A DNA stretch of 64,000 nucleotides from Naasia aerilata (GTDB lineage: Bacteria; Actinomycetota; Actinomycetes; Actinomycetales; Microbacteriaceae). The position numbers and the translations under genes were made by a program. Shown in pieces: positions 20,970 through 29,532 of the stretch. The notes below the pieces were generated by a model that was given only the letters and a program-made list of their open reading frames with translations, had not been told where the DNA came from and did not search any database. Within the stretch, counting starts at the first letter, position 1; the number at the start of each line of letters is the position of its first letter. The stretch is from contig NZ_AP027731.1 of assembly GCF_030296595.1 (NCBI RefSeq), forward strand, positions 1,736,001 through 1,800,000, in the 5' to 3' direction.

Positions 20970-22060
20970 ATGACCCGACGACCACTGCACCTGCTCGCCG
21001 CGGCCTCCGTGGCCGCACTGGCCCTGGCCGGGTGCGCGCAGTCCACCGCCGCCACCGGCGACGAGGCGCCCGCCAGCTCCGCACCCACCTCTGCGGCGGC
21101 CGCCGCCCCGCTCCCTTCGACGGCGACGCGGTCAAGATCGCCCTCGTCCGCCAGAGCGGGGCGGGCGACTACTTCACCGCATGGGGCGCGGGAGCCCAGA
21201 AGCAGGCCGAGGCCGCGAACATCGACCTCACGGTCACCGACGCCCGCAACGACAACGCCAAGCAGGCGTCCGATCTCGAGCAGGCGATCGCGAGCAAGCC
21301 CGCCGCCATCATCGTCGACCACGGTCAGACCGACACCATCGAGCCCCTCGTGCACCAGGCGGTCGACGCGGGCATTCCCGTCGTCGTCTACGACCTCGCG
21401 CTCACGGACCCCGCCGGCGTCATCGTCACCTCCCAGTCCGACGCCTCCATGGCGCAGGGCGTGCTCGATCAGCTGATCAAGGACGTCGGCAAGGGCGCGA
21501 AGGTCGGCTACGTCAGCGCGACCGGCTTCGCGCCGCTCGACCGCCGCGCCGAGGTGTGGAAGAAGGTCGTCGCCGACAACGACCTCGACCAGGTCTTCTC
21601 GACCGGCAAGGTGACCGAGTCCACCGCGACCGACAACATCCCGCTCGTCGATGCGGCCCTGAAGCAGAACCCCGACGTGCAGGCGATCTTCGCCCCGTAC
21701 GACGAGATCACGAAGGGCGTCGTCCAGGCCGTCCAGCAGAACAACCTGCAGGACAAGGTGAAGGTCTACGGGATCGACATCTCCAACGCGGACATCGAGG
21801 TGATCACCGGAGACGGCAGCCCGTGGGTCGCCACCTCGGCCACCGACCCGGCCGCCGTCGGCGCCGCGGTCGTCCGCACGATCGCCCTGTCGCTCGCCGG
21901 TCAGCTCGACGAGGACAGCGTCGAGTTCCCCGCCGTGACCATCACCCAGGACTTTCTGGCGGAGAAGAAGGTGACGAACGTGGCCGACCTGCGGAAGGCC
22001 GAGCCGGGCCTGCTGCTCGACGACGTCGTGACCGCCGATTGGCTGCCCGCCGTCTCGTGA
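20970..22060 (+). CDS. Sugar-type ABC transporter substrate-binding lipoprotein, probably for methylthioribose
   Basis: Signal peptide with lipobox (ALALAGC), then a type I periplasmic binding fold of the ribose/autoinducer group: KIALVRQSGAGDYF, ASKPAAIIVDHGQ, AGIPVVVYD, and the hinge YGIDISNADIEVI. ATG 20970 heads an operon with an ATPase, a permease and mtnK. The frame breaks at CCC 21113-21115; one added C restores PLPFDGDAVKIALV. Being just upstream of methylthioribose kinase, it most likely binds methylthioribose (inference). Ribose or another pentose is the alternative. Confidence 0.82.
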
Positions 22061-23619
22061 CCGATCCTTCCCCGAAGGCGCCCGAGGGAGACGACCGCAC
22101 GGTCGTCTCCCTTCGGGCGCTGTCCGTGAGCTACGGGCCGAACCTGGTGCTCGACCGGATCGACGCCGACATCGCGGCGGGGGAGATCACGGCCCTGCTC
22201 GGCACGAACGGCGCGGGCAAGTCAACGCTCATCAAGGCGCTCAGCGGAGCCAACCCCCGCCACGAGGGCGAGATCTCGATCGACGGCGAGGTGGTGCGCC
22301 TGTCCAGCCCGCAGGCCGCGATCCGGCACGGCGTCGCGACGGTGCACCAGAAGGTCGCGGACGGCATCGTGCCGGGCCTCTCGGTCGCCGACAACCTCCT
22401 GCTCTCCGACTACGCCGGCCAGGGCGGCCGCTTCGTGGGCCGGCGGGAGACGCTCCGCCGCGCGCGCGAGGTGCTCGCGGTGCTCGACCTCCCCTGGACG
22501 GACCGGCTGCTGCAGGAGGATGCGGGACGCCTCGGCATCTCGGACGCGCAGCTGCTGCTCCTCGCGCGCGTCCTCCGCGGCCGGCCGAGGCTGCTCATCC
22601 TCGACGAGCCGACGTCGGCCCTCACCGCCCCGGAGGTGGAGCGCCTCTTCCGGGTGCTGCGCGCGCTGCGCGAGTCGGGCCTCCCCATCCTCTACGTGTC
22701 GCATCGCTTCGGCGAGATCGAGTCGCTCGCCGACCGCGTGCTCGTGCTGCGCGACGGCGCCCTGCAGCTGGACGTCCGGCGTCCCTTCGACTGGCACGTC
22801 ATCCTGGAGCGGATGCTCGGCCGGCGCACCGAGCTGTCCGTCGGAGTCTCCGAGGTCAGCCGGGGCGACCGGACGGCGCTGACCGTGCGCGGCCTGCGGC
22901 TGCAGCCGGAGGTGGATCCGGTCGACCTCGACATCCGCTCCGGAGAGGTCCTCGGCGTCCTCGGCCTGATCGGCGCCGGCAAGACGGAGCTCGCGGAGAC
23001 CCTGGCCGGAGTCCGGCCCGCCGGCGACGCGACCCTCGAGCTGGCGGGCGCTCCGTATCGCCCGGGGCACCCGGATGCCGCCATCCGATCCGGCGTCGTG
23101 CTCGTGCCAGAGGACCGCCAGGCGCAGGGCATCGTGCCCGGCTGGAGCGTCGTCCGCAACGTCACCCTGCCCTTCCTCCGCGGGGCCTCCAGCCCGCTCG
23201 GCGTGCTGTCCGGCTCCCGCGAACGCGATCGCGGCGAGTCCGTCGTGCGCGGGCTCGGCGTCGTCACCGAGAGCCTCGATACCCCGGTCGACGATCTGTC
23301 CGGCGGCAACCAGCAGAAGGTGGTCGTGGGCCGGTGGCTCAGCGCCGACCCGGAGGTCGCCCTCCTCGACGAGCCGTTCCGCGGCGTCGACATCGGCGCC
23401 CGGCGCGAGATCGGCGCCACCCTGCGCCGCCTGGCCGCGTCCGGCAAGGCCGGCGTCCTCCTCTCCTCCGATGTCGACGAGGTGCTCGAGCTCGCCGACC
23501 GCATCGTGGTCCTCGTCGAGGGCCGCATCGTCCTCGACGCCTATGCCGACACCGTCGACCGGGACGCCGTCGTCGCGTCCCTCCTCGGCGCCACCACCCC
23601 GAACGGAGCCGCAGCATGA
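22057..23619 (+). CDS. Sugar-type ABC transporter ATPase with two nucleotide-binding domains
   Basis: 520 residues, RbsA/MglA architecture. Domain 1 has Walker A GTNGAGKST and Walker B LLILDEPTSAL with a weak signature (LGISDAQLLLLARVL). Domain 2 has GLIGAGKTEL, the signature LSGGNQQKVVVGRWL and VALLDEPFRGVDIGARREI. Such split-quality pairs are normal for carbohydrate ABC ATPases. GTG 22057 overlaps the binding-protein stop (GTGA). The last ten residues (GATTPNGAAA) lie inside a 43-base direct repeat, see 23583-23681. Confidence 0.92.
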   Translation: MTDPSPKAPEGDDRTVVSLRALSVSYGPNLVLDRIDADIAAGEITALLGTNGAGKSTLIKALSGANPRHEGEISIDGEVVRLSSPQAAIRHGVATVHQKVADGIVPGLSVADNLLLSDYAGQGGRFVGRRETLRRAREVLAVLDLPWTDRLLQEDAGRLGISDAQLLLLARVLRGRPRLLILDEPTSALTAPEVERLFRVLRALRESGLPILYVSHRFGEIESLADRVLVLRDGALQLDVRRPFDWHVILERMLGRRTELSVGVSEVSRGDRTALTVRGLRLQPEVDPVDLDIRSGEVLGVLGLIGAGKTELAETLAGVRPAGDATLELAGAPYRPGHPDAAIRSGVVLVPEDRQAQGIVPGWSVVRNVTLPFLRGASSPLGVLSGSRERDRGESVVRGLGVVTESLDTPVDDLSGGNQQKVVVGRWLSADPEVALLDEPFRGVDIGARREIGATLRRLAASGKAGVLLSSDVDEVLELADRIVVLVEGRIVLDAYADTVDRDAVVASLLGATTPNGAAA

Positions 23620-23681
23620 GTGCGTGCACCCTCGACTGCCTCGGCGTCACCACCCCGAACGGAGCCGCAGCATGAGTGCGT
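23583..23681. repeat. 43-bp tandem direct repeat at the ATPase-permease junction
   Basis: Copy 1 at 23583-23625 and copy 2 at 23639-23681 are identical but for one base (CGGCGC against CGGCGT), with 13 bases between and a period of 56. Each copy holds the ATPase C-terminal codons, the ATGA stop-start overlap and the first permease codons. Because 56 is not a multiple of three, the duplication creates a 19-codon reading frame between the two genes. Confidence 0.92.
23616..23675 (+). CDS. 19-codon ORF created by the tandem repeat
   Basis: ATG 23616 overlaps the ATPase stop (ATGA). The ORF reads MSACTLDCLGVTTPNGAAA and ends in a TGA that overlaps the permease ATG at 23672, again ATGA. Its last residues copy the ATPase tail. 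It could pass ribosomes from the ATPase to the permease by coupled re-initiation. There is no sign that the peptide itself has a function, and an assembly artefact is possible. Confidence 0.45.
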   Translation: MSACTLDCLGVTTPNGAAA

Positions 23682-24712
23682 CACCCCTCGCCCGCCGCCT
23701 GCCCGCGCTGGTGTCCGCCGGGGTGGCCCGCTGGGGCTTCATCGCGGTCACGGTGCTGCTGATCGGGTTCTTCGCGGCCACCGAGCCGAGCTTCCGCAGC
23801 GTCGACAACGCGTTCGGGATGCTCAAGTTCATCGCGCCCACCGGGATCGCGGGCCTCGGCGTCGCGCTCGCCATGACAGTGGGCGGCATCGACCTGTCGG
23901 TGGGCGCGAGCGCCGGCTTCGCGGTCTCCATCTCGGCCTGGACGATGGTGGTGGGCAATCAGGTGGGCGGCGTCGCCGTGCTCACCGTGCTCCTCGGCGG
24001 CGCGGTGATCGGGGCGATCAATGCCCTCCTCGTCGTCGTCGCCCGCATCCCGGACCTCCTCGCCACCCTCACGACGATGTTCGTCGTCGTCGGGCTCAAG
24101 CTGATCCTCGTCAACGGGCAGTCGATCTCCTCCCGCATGACGCTGCCCGACGGCTCGACCGCGCCCGGCGTGTTCACGGCCGACTTCCTCTGGCTCGACC
24201 GCGGCAGGATCGGCCCGATCCCCGTCCCGGTCCTGCTGTTCCTCGCGCTCACCGCGCTCCTGTGGTTCGTGCTCGACCACACCCGCTGGGGCCGGGCGCT
24301 GTACGCCGTGGGCGCGAACGCCGAGGCGGCGAGGCTCGCGGGCATCCGGGTGAAGGCGTACCGCGCCGCCGCCTACATCGGCTGCGGCCTGCTCGCCTCG
24401 ATCGCCGGTCTGCTGCTCTCCGCGCGGATCGGGCAGGGCGACGTGAGCGCCGGCAACTCCCTGCTCCTCGACGCCGTCGCGGTCGCCCTCGTCGGGGTGT
24501 CCGTGCTCGGCGCGGGCAAGCCCAACGCGTGGGGCACCGCGCTCGGCGCCGTCCTCGTCGCGGTCATGGTCACCGGGTTCACCATGCTGGGACTCCCGTA
24601 CTATGCACAGGACTTCGGCAAGGGCATCGTCCTGCTGGTCGCCCTCCTCTTCAGTTTCACGTTCAGCAGACGGCGCGTGGCCGTCACGGCAGGAAGCACC
24701 CTCTCCCGATGA
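23672..24712 (+). CDS. Sugar-type ABC transporter permease (RbsC family)
   Basis: 346 residues with about eight to ten hydrophobic helices and the RbsC signature LGVALAMTVGGIDLSVGASAGF, plus GANAEAARLAGIRV in the cytoplasmic loop that contacts the ATPase. A single permease gene implies a homodimer channel. ATG 23672 is coupled to the short ORF before it, and its stop overlaps the mtnK start. With the lipoprotein and double ATPase it makes a complete importer. Confidence 0.92.
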   Translation: MSASPLARRLPALVSAGVARWGFIAVTVLLIGFFAATEPSFRSVDNAFGMLKFIAPTGIAGLGVALAMTVGGIDLSVGASAGFAVSISAWTMVVGNQVGGVAVLTVLLGGAVIGAINALLVVVARIPDLLATLTTMFVVVGLKLILVNGQSISSRMTLPDGSTAPGVFTADFLWLDRGRIGPIPVPVLLFLALTALLWFVLDHTRWGRALYAVGANAEAARLAGIRVKAYRAAAYIGCGLLASIAGLLLSARIGQGDVSAGNSLLLDAVAVALVGVSVLGAGKPNAWGTALGAVLVAVMVTGFTMLGLPYYAQDFGKGIVLLVALLFSFTFSRRRVAVTAGSTLSR

Positions 24713-25917
24713 CCGACTTCACGTTCCTGACCCCGGAGACCGTTCCCGAGTACCTCGCGCAGAACGCGGCCCTCGCGGAGCTCGTCGATCCGAGCGACCT
24801 GGAGTCGGTGGCGGAGATCGGCGACGGGAACATGAACCTCGTGTTCGTGGTCCGCGATCGCCTCGGCCATGGCGTCGTGCTCAAGCAGTCGCTGCCGCAC
24901 GCCCGGTCCGACCCGGGCTGGCCGATCACGCGCGACCGCTCCCGCCGCGAGGCGGTGCTCCTCACCGAGCACTTCCGCGTCGACTCCGAGCACGTCCCCG
25001 CGGTCTACTCGTTCGATGCGGACCACTCCGTGCTCGCGATCGAGGACCTCAGCGACCACAGTGTGTGGCGCGGCGAGCTCATCGCAGGCCGCGTGCACGA
25101 CTACGCGGCCGCTGAGCTCGGCCGGTACGTGGCACGCGTCGGATTCGGGACGGGCATCTTCGGGCTCCCGGTGCCCGACAAGCGCGGGCTCGTCGCGAGC
25201 ACGAACAACGCCGAGCTGACCGAGATCACCGAGGACCTGGTGTTCTCGGAGCCCTACGTCGAGCACGAGCACAACTCGTTCCTGCCCGGCAATGCACCGG
25301 ATGTCGCCGCCATCCGCGCCGACCGCGCGCTCGTCCGCGAGATCGGCAACGCGAAGATCGCGTTCATCGACAACACGCAGGCGCTGCTGCACGGCGACCT
25401 GCACACCGGATCGGTGTTCGTGCGGTCGGAGGGGCAGTCGGTGCGCGCGTTCGATCCGGAGTTCGGCGCGTACGGCCCAATCGGGTTCGACCTGGGCGCG
25501 GTCTGGGCGAACCTCGTACTGGCCGCCGCCCGCGCAGAGGCCGTGGGCGAGCCCAAGCGCGCCGCGCAGATCCTCACGCTCCCCGCCGCGCTCCTCGACG
25601 CGTTCGACGCCGAGTACCGCCGGCTCTGGCCGTCCCGCATCGACCCGCGCGTGTACCCGGACGAGGTGCTCGAGGACGTGCTCGCCGGCATCCGCCTGGA
25701 CTCGGCCGTCTACGCTGCGGCCAAGACGATCCGGCGCATCATCGGCTTCGCGAAGGTCGCCGACATCGAGACGCTCGACCCGGAGGCGCGGGAGGGCGCT
25801 GCCCGCGGTGCTCTGCGGGCCGCACGGGCTCTGGCGGTCGAGCGCCACGACGACCCGTCGCCGGCCGCCCTCTCGATCCGGGTGGGCGCCATCCTCGCGG
25901 AGACCGCCCGCCGCTGA
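24709..25917 (+). CDS. mtnK: S-methyl-5-thioribose kinase
   Basis: Phosphorylates methylthioribose to methylthioribose-1-phosphate, the substrate of MtnA. Kinase-like fold with a Gly-rich loop IGDGNMNLVF, catalytic HGDLHTGS and metal-binding DPEFGAYGPIGFDLG, the MtnK version of the DFG region. 402 residues, normal. The ATGA overlap with the permease ties import to phosphorylation. No MTA nucleosidase is in the window, consistent with a system fed by imported methylthioribose. Confidence 0.95.
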   Translation: MTDFTFLTPETVPEYLAQNAALAELVDPSDLESVAEIGDGNMNLVFVVRDRLGHGVVLKQSLPHARSDPGWPITRDRSRREAVLLTEHFRVDSEHVPAVYSFDADHSVLAIEDLSDHSVWRGELIAGRVHDYAAAELGRYVARVGFGTGIFGLPVPDKRGLVASTNNAELTEITEDLVFSEPYVEHEHNSFLPGNAPDVAAIRADRALVREIGNAKIAFIDNTQALLHGDLHTGSVFVRSEGQSVRAFDPEFGAYGPIGFDLGAVWANLVLAAARAEAVGEPKRAAQILTLPAALLDAFDAEYRRLWPSRIDPRVYPDEVLEDVLAGIRLDSAVYAAAKTIRRIIGFAKVADIETLDPEAREGAARGALRAARALAVERHDDPSPAALSIRVGAILAETARR

Positions 25918-25929
25918 CACGCCCACCCT

Positions 25930-25986
25930 CGAGTTGCCACTTTCCGCCCTTCTAACGCCGTTTTAGGGGCGAAAAGTGGCAACTCG
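25930..25986. repeat. Intergenic palindrome, family F
   Basis: CGAGTTGCCACTTTCCGCCC (25930-25949) pairs with GGGCGAAAAGTGGCAACTCG (to 25986) with one mismatch; the loop contains CTAACGCCGTTTTAG, itself partly palindromic. It lies between the convergent mtnK and mtnB genes. AT content is higher than around it. Confidence 0.88.
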
Positions 25987-25995
25987 GGGATGGGG

Positions 25996-26634
25996 TCAGC
26001 GCGGGGCGCGGGTCCGGACCGTGAAGCGGAGGAGCCACTCGAGGATCTCTGTGTGGCGGCGGGCGTCCTCCTGGGTCGCTCCCCACGCGTAGATGCCGTG
26101 CGAGGCGACGATCAGTCCGGGAACCTCGGCGATGCCGTCCGCGGGGCGCACGTACAGCTCCTCGAAGCGGTCGCCCAGCTCGGCCATGTCCTGGCTGTTC
26201 TGGACGACGGGGATGACGACCCGCTCGCCGTGCGCGGAGTGCCCGATGCCCTTCAGCATCTCGAGGTCCTGCAGCACCACGCCGTCCGGCCAGTGGAAGC
26301 CCGCCTCGACCGCCGCCATGGCGTGCACGTGCACGGCAGCGCCGGCGCCGGTCACCGCGGCGATGCGGGCGTGCAGGCCGGCCTCCGCGGAGGGGACGAG
26401 TCCGCGCAGGTCGCCCGGCAGCAGCTCGCCGCGGCCGTCGACGAGCACGACGTCGTCGGGACCGAGCTCGCCCTTGTCGAGCCCGGATGCGGTAACGGCG
26501 AGGCGCAGCGGGTCGCGGGAGAGGGTGAGCGACAGGTTCCCGGAGGTGCCGCGCATCCAGCCCATCGCGGCGAAGCGTTCGGCCTCCGCCGCGAGGAGGG
26601 TGCCCGCCTCGCGGAGCTGCTCGTCCGAGGTCAC
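25996..26634 (-). CDS. mtnB: Methylthioribulose-1-phosphate dehydratase
   Basis: Class II aldolase fold, 212 residues. Dehydrates methylthioribulose-1-phosphate in methionine salvage. Zinc-site pattern is visible in AAVHVHAMAAVEAG and later in IVASHGIYAWG; the N-terminal MRGTSGNLSLTL substrate loop is also typical. GTG 26634 overlaps the mtnC stop (GTGA). Last gene of the mtnA-mtnC-mtnB operon. Confidence 0.93.
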   Translation of the reverse strand: MTSDEQLREAGTLLAAEAERFAAMGWMRGTSGNLSLTLSRDPLRLAVTASGLDKGELGPDDVVLVDGRGELLPGDLRGLVPSAEAGLHARIAAVTGAGAAVHVHAMAAVEAGFHWPDGVVLQDLEMLKGIGHSAHGERVVIPVVQNSQDMAELGDRFEELYVRPADGIAEVPGLIVASHGIYAWGATQEDARRHTEILEWLLRFTVRTRAPR

Positions 26635-27346
26635 GGGGTCGCCAGCTCCACCTCGTCGAAGGAGGACACCACCGGCGTCGAGCCGAAGTCAGCGCCGTGC
26701 CACGGCTCGCCGGGGCGGCTGAAGGCCACGACCTGCCAGCCGGCCGCCGCGGCGGCCCGCACCTCGTCCGGGTGGTCCGTGAAGAACACCAGATCGTGCG
26801 CATCTCGGCCGAGCTCAGCCGCGATGCGCTCGTACGACGCCGGCTCCTTCTTGGGGCCGGCGTTGACCGTGTCGAAGTAGGCCATGACGAGCGGCGTGAG
26901 GTCGCCGGCGGGGAGTGCTCGAACCACGGCCGCTGGGACGTGACCGACCCCGAGGAGAAGACGGCGATCGCGACGCCCGCCGCGTGCCAGGCCCGGAGCT
27001 TCGGGATGACGTCGTCGAAGAAGTGCGAGGAGATCTCGCCGTCCCGGAAGCCCTCGGCCCAGATCTGGCCCTGCAGCGTCTTGAGCGGCGTGGACTTCAC
27101 GTCCTCATCCATGAACCGGTGCAGCGCGGCGACGACCGCCTCGTCGCCCGCATCTCCCGGCAGTCCGGCCTCCTCGATCGCCTGGGCGCGCGCCCCCGCC
27201 ACGTCGCGGTCGTCCGCGTGCTCCCGGAGCCAGGGCAGCAGCCGCGGGCGGGCGTAGTCGTAGAGGTCGCCGAGGATGAATCCGGCGGCACTGGTCGTGC
27301 CCTCGAGGTCGACGACGAGGGTGCGGGCGCGGAGGGAGAGCGTCAT
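26631..27346 (-). CDS. mtnC: Enolase-phosphatase E1
   Basis: HAD-family enzyme that enolises and dephosphorylates the MtnB product to give the acireductone. The N-terminal motif VVDLEGTTS replaces the usual DxDxT, as in the MtnC family, and IAVFSSGSVTSQRPWFEHS is motif II. The frame breaks at GGGG 26910-26913 (plus strand); adding one base gives FEHSPAGDLTPLVMAYFDTV and continues through LVFFTDHPDEVRAA to the end at 26631. With the fix it is about 238 residues, normal length. ATG 27346 overlaps the mtnA stop. I treat it as intact. Confidence 0.92.
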
Positions 27347-28419
27347 CCCTCCACCCTACGGAGGCGAGACGGCACCGGGTCGGGCAGGTCGAAGTGCTCG
27401 CGCACGCGCGACGGCTCGAAGACGCCGCGGCTCGTCACCACCCGGGTGACGAAGCGAGGCGGTGTCAGATCGAAGGCGGGGTACCAGGCGTCCGTCACGA
27501 GGGGGCTGGCGGTTCGCCGCCCGAGGGTGGCGAGCACTTCACGGGGGTCGCGCTCCTCGATCACGATGTCGGCGCCGGTCTCCGCCGTCGGGTCCGGATC
27601 CTGCACGAGCGCGTAGAACGGCACGTCAAACGCGGATGCCGCGACGGCGAGGCCGAGCGTGCCGACCTTGTTGACGACGGCCCCGTCGAGGCTGACCCGG
27701 TCGGCCGCCGTGACCAGTGCATCGATCGGGCCGACCCGCGAGCCCCGAGCGAGCGCGGCGGCGCCCATACCGTCCGTGATGAGCGTCACCTCTTCGCCCA
27801 GCTCGCGCAGGGAGTGCGCGGTGAGCCTCGCGCCCTGGAGGTAGGGCCGGGTCTCCGTGACCACCCACCGGTAGCGGCGGCCCGCCTCGCGCGCCGCGGT
27901 GAGGAGGCCGAAGAGGTAGGAGTCCATCCAGCAGTGCGTGAGCAGGCGGGCGCCGTCGGGCAGCAGCGGAATGACCTGCCGGCCGAGCGCGATGCTCGCG
28001 GCGTGATAACGGGCGGTGGTGTCCCGAGCCGCCTGCACGGCGGACTCGACCAGCTCCGAGGTGCTCGTCGCGCCCGCGATCGCGTCGAGCACGGCGTCCA
28101 CCGCGTGCCGGGGGTGGGCGTTGGTGGGACGCGCGTGGGCGAGCAGGCGGCCCGCGTCCTCGAGGGAGCGCCGGGCGGCGTCGACCGGAAGGCCCGCGGC
28201 CTGGCGTGCCGCCAGCTCGAGGCCGGCGCTCGCCGCGTAGAGGGGACCGGAGCTCTGCGTCACCATGTCGTGGATGGCGGTCGCGACCTCGGCCGCGGTG
28301 CCGGCGCGCACCCACTCCACACGGTCGGGGAAGACGCGGCGATCGAGGATGAGGACCGCGTCGTCGGCGATCCGCACCGAGTCCTCGAGGGTCGCCGCGC
28401 TCAGCCCGCTGTCGGTCAC
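27343..28419 (-). CDS. mtnA: Methylthioribose-1-phosphate isomerase
   Basis: eIF2B-like fold; interconverts methylthioribose-1-phosphate and methylthioribulose-1-phosphate. The catalytic Cys lies in LLTHCWMDS and the catalytic Asp in VTAADRVSLDG, followed by AVVNKVGTLGLAVAA. The HCWMDS loop is not the most common MtnA form (HCNAG-like), so a related sugar-phosphate isomerase would be possible, but the neighbours make MtnA clearly the best call. GTG 28419 is chosen; the frame extends 16 codons further without a good start. Confidence 0.88.
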   Translation of the reverse strand: MTDSGLSAATLEDSVRIADDAVLILDRRVFPDRVEWVRAGTAAEVATAIHDMVTQSSGPLYAASAGLELAARQAAGLPVDAARRSLEDAGRLLAHARPTNAHPRHAVDAVLDAIAGATSTSELVESAVQAARDTTARYHAASIALGRQVIPLLPDGARLLTHCWMDSYLFGLLTAAREAGRRYRWVVTETRPYLQGARLTAHSLRELGEEVTLITDGMGAAALARGSRVGPIDALVTAADRVSLDGAVVNKVGTLGLAVAASAFDVPFYALVQDPDPTAETGADIVIEERDPREVLATLGRRTASPLVTDAWYPAFDLTPPRFVTRVVTSRGVFEPSRVREHFDLPDPVPSRLRRVEG

Positions 28420-28506
28420 CCCTCCATCCTGACAGGCCCTGCGGTGCGTCCCGTCGGGGCAGCGCAACAGGGCGTCACGCGTGCGCCGGGCGGTTCGTCC
28501 TCCTCG

Positions 28507-28782
28507 TCAGACGAAACGATCGGCCGTCAGGTCCGGGATGTTGGCGTAGTCGCTCTCGTTCCACAGGGCCCGGCGGCGGGCCTCCTCGTACCGGGACTCG
28601 ATGTACGCCTCGAGCTGGGGGCGCTCGACGCGCCAGTGACCGTGGCCGCCGCCCACCTTGATGGCGGCGAGCTCGCCGCTCCGCACGAGTGCGTAGGCCT
28701 GGCTGAGCGAGATGTTGAGCACGTCGGCGGCGTCGGCGAGCGTGAGGAAGCGCCCGATCGATCCCGGCGAGACGGTGTTCAT
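28507..28782 (-). CDS. Small helix-turn-helix DNA-binding protein (excisionase/MerR-like)
   Basis: 91 residues. A winged HTH of the excisionase/MerR type: FLTLADAADVLNISLSQAYA is the helix-turn-helix, VRSGELAAIKVGGGHGHWRV the wing, and a short charged helix with RYEEARRRALW follows. No phage gene is near, so it is more likely a chromosomal regulator than an excisionase. It is divergent from the CpaB-like gene and might control it. Confidence 0.82.
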   Translation of the reverse strand: MNTVSPGSIGRFLTLADAADVLNISLSQAYALVRSGELAAIKVGGGHGHWRVERPQLEAYIESRYEEARRRALWNESDYANIPDLTADRFV

Positions 28783-28899
28783 GCGTCGATTATCGGCCGG
28801 GTCGGCCTGCGGCGCGGCGGCGAGCGTGCCGGCTGTGGATAACCGCATGCGGCGGTGCAGGCGGCTCGGCACGATGGTCGCCGACGAGAGGAGCGCTCG

Positions 28900-29532
28900 A
28901 TGGCGGCGGTGCGCGGCACGGCGATGCGGGGGCGACTGGACGTCCGGTTCGTGCTCGGCCTGCTGCTCGTCCTGGGCTCGGTCGCGGGCGTCTGGGCGGT
29001 CGTCGCGGGCGCCGAGCGGACCCAGGCCGTGTACGCCGCCGGCGGTCCGCTCGCGGTGGGGGACCGGGTCACGGGTGACGATCTCGAGCTCGCCGCCGTC
29101 CGACTCGGCACCGCGGCCGGGCACTACCTCGAGCCGGGCGACCTCCCCGTGGAGGGGGTCGTGATGACGAGGGCCGTCGACGCGGGCGAGCTCGTGCCCT
29201 CGTCGGCCGTCGGCGCGGAGTCGAGCCTGCGGATGGCGTCGGTGGTCGTGCCGCTCGGCGCCGATCCCGCCCACGGGGTCGAGCCCGGTGCGCTCGTGGA
29301 CGTGTGGTCGGCGTCCGAGGCCGAGCAGGGCGCGTACGGTCCGCCCGCCGTCCTCGTGCCCGGCGCCGAGGTGGTCCGCACGATCGACGGCCGCGGCCTC
29401 CTCGCGGCCGGTTCGGCCTCCGCAGTCGAGGTGCTCGTCCCTCGCGACCGGGTCGCGCTGCTGCTGCAGGCGCTCGCCAACTCCGACGCGATCTCGCTCG
29501 TTCCGGTCAGCTCGCCCCCGGGGGACCGGTGA
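28900..29532 (+). CDS. SAF-domain membrane protein, CpaB-like
   Basis: One N-terminal helix at about residues 16-36 (FVLGLLLVLGSVAGVWAVV) followed by a SAF domain (LAVGDRVTGDDLELAAVRLG) and a C-terminal region as in CpaB/RcpC pilus proteins. ATG 28900 is preceded by GAGGAG. It is coupled to the CpaE-like gene by a GTGA overlap. No pilin, secretin or CpaF gene is in the window, so the role in a pilus is open. Confidence 0.78.
   Translation: MAAVRGTAMRGRLDVRFVLGLLLVLGSVAGVWAVVAGAERTQAVYAAGGPLAVGDRVTGDDLELAAVRLGTAAGHYLEPGDLPVEGVVMTRAVDAGELVPSSAVGAESSLRMASVVVPLGADPAHGVEPGALVDVWSASEAEQGAYGPPAVLVPGAEVVRTIDGRGLLAAGSASAVEVLVPRDRVALLLQALANSDAISLVPVSSPPGDR

Noticed and set aside
28507-28782. Phage excisionase and thus a prophage or integrated element
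   Set aside because: No integrase, attachment repeat, transposase or phage gene lies nearby; small excisionase-like HTH proteins are common chromosomal regulators in this group.
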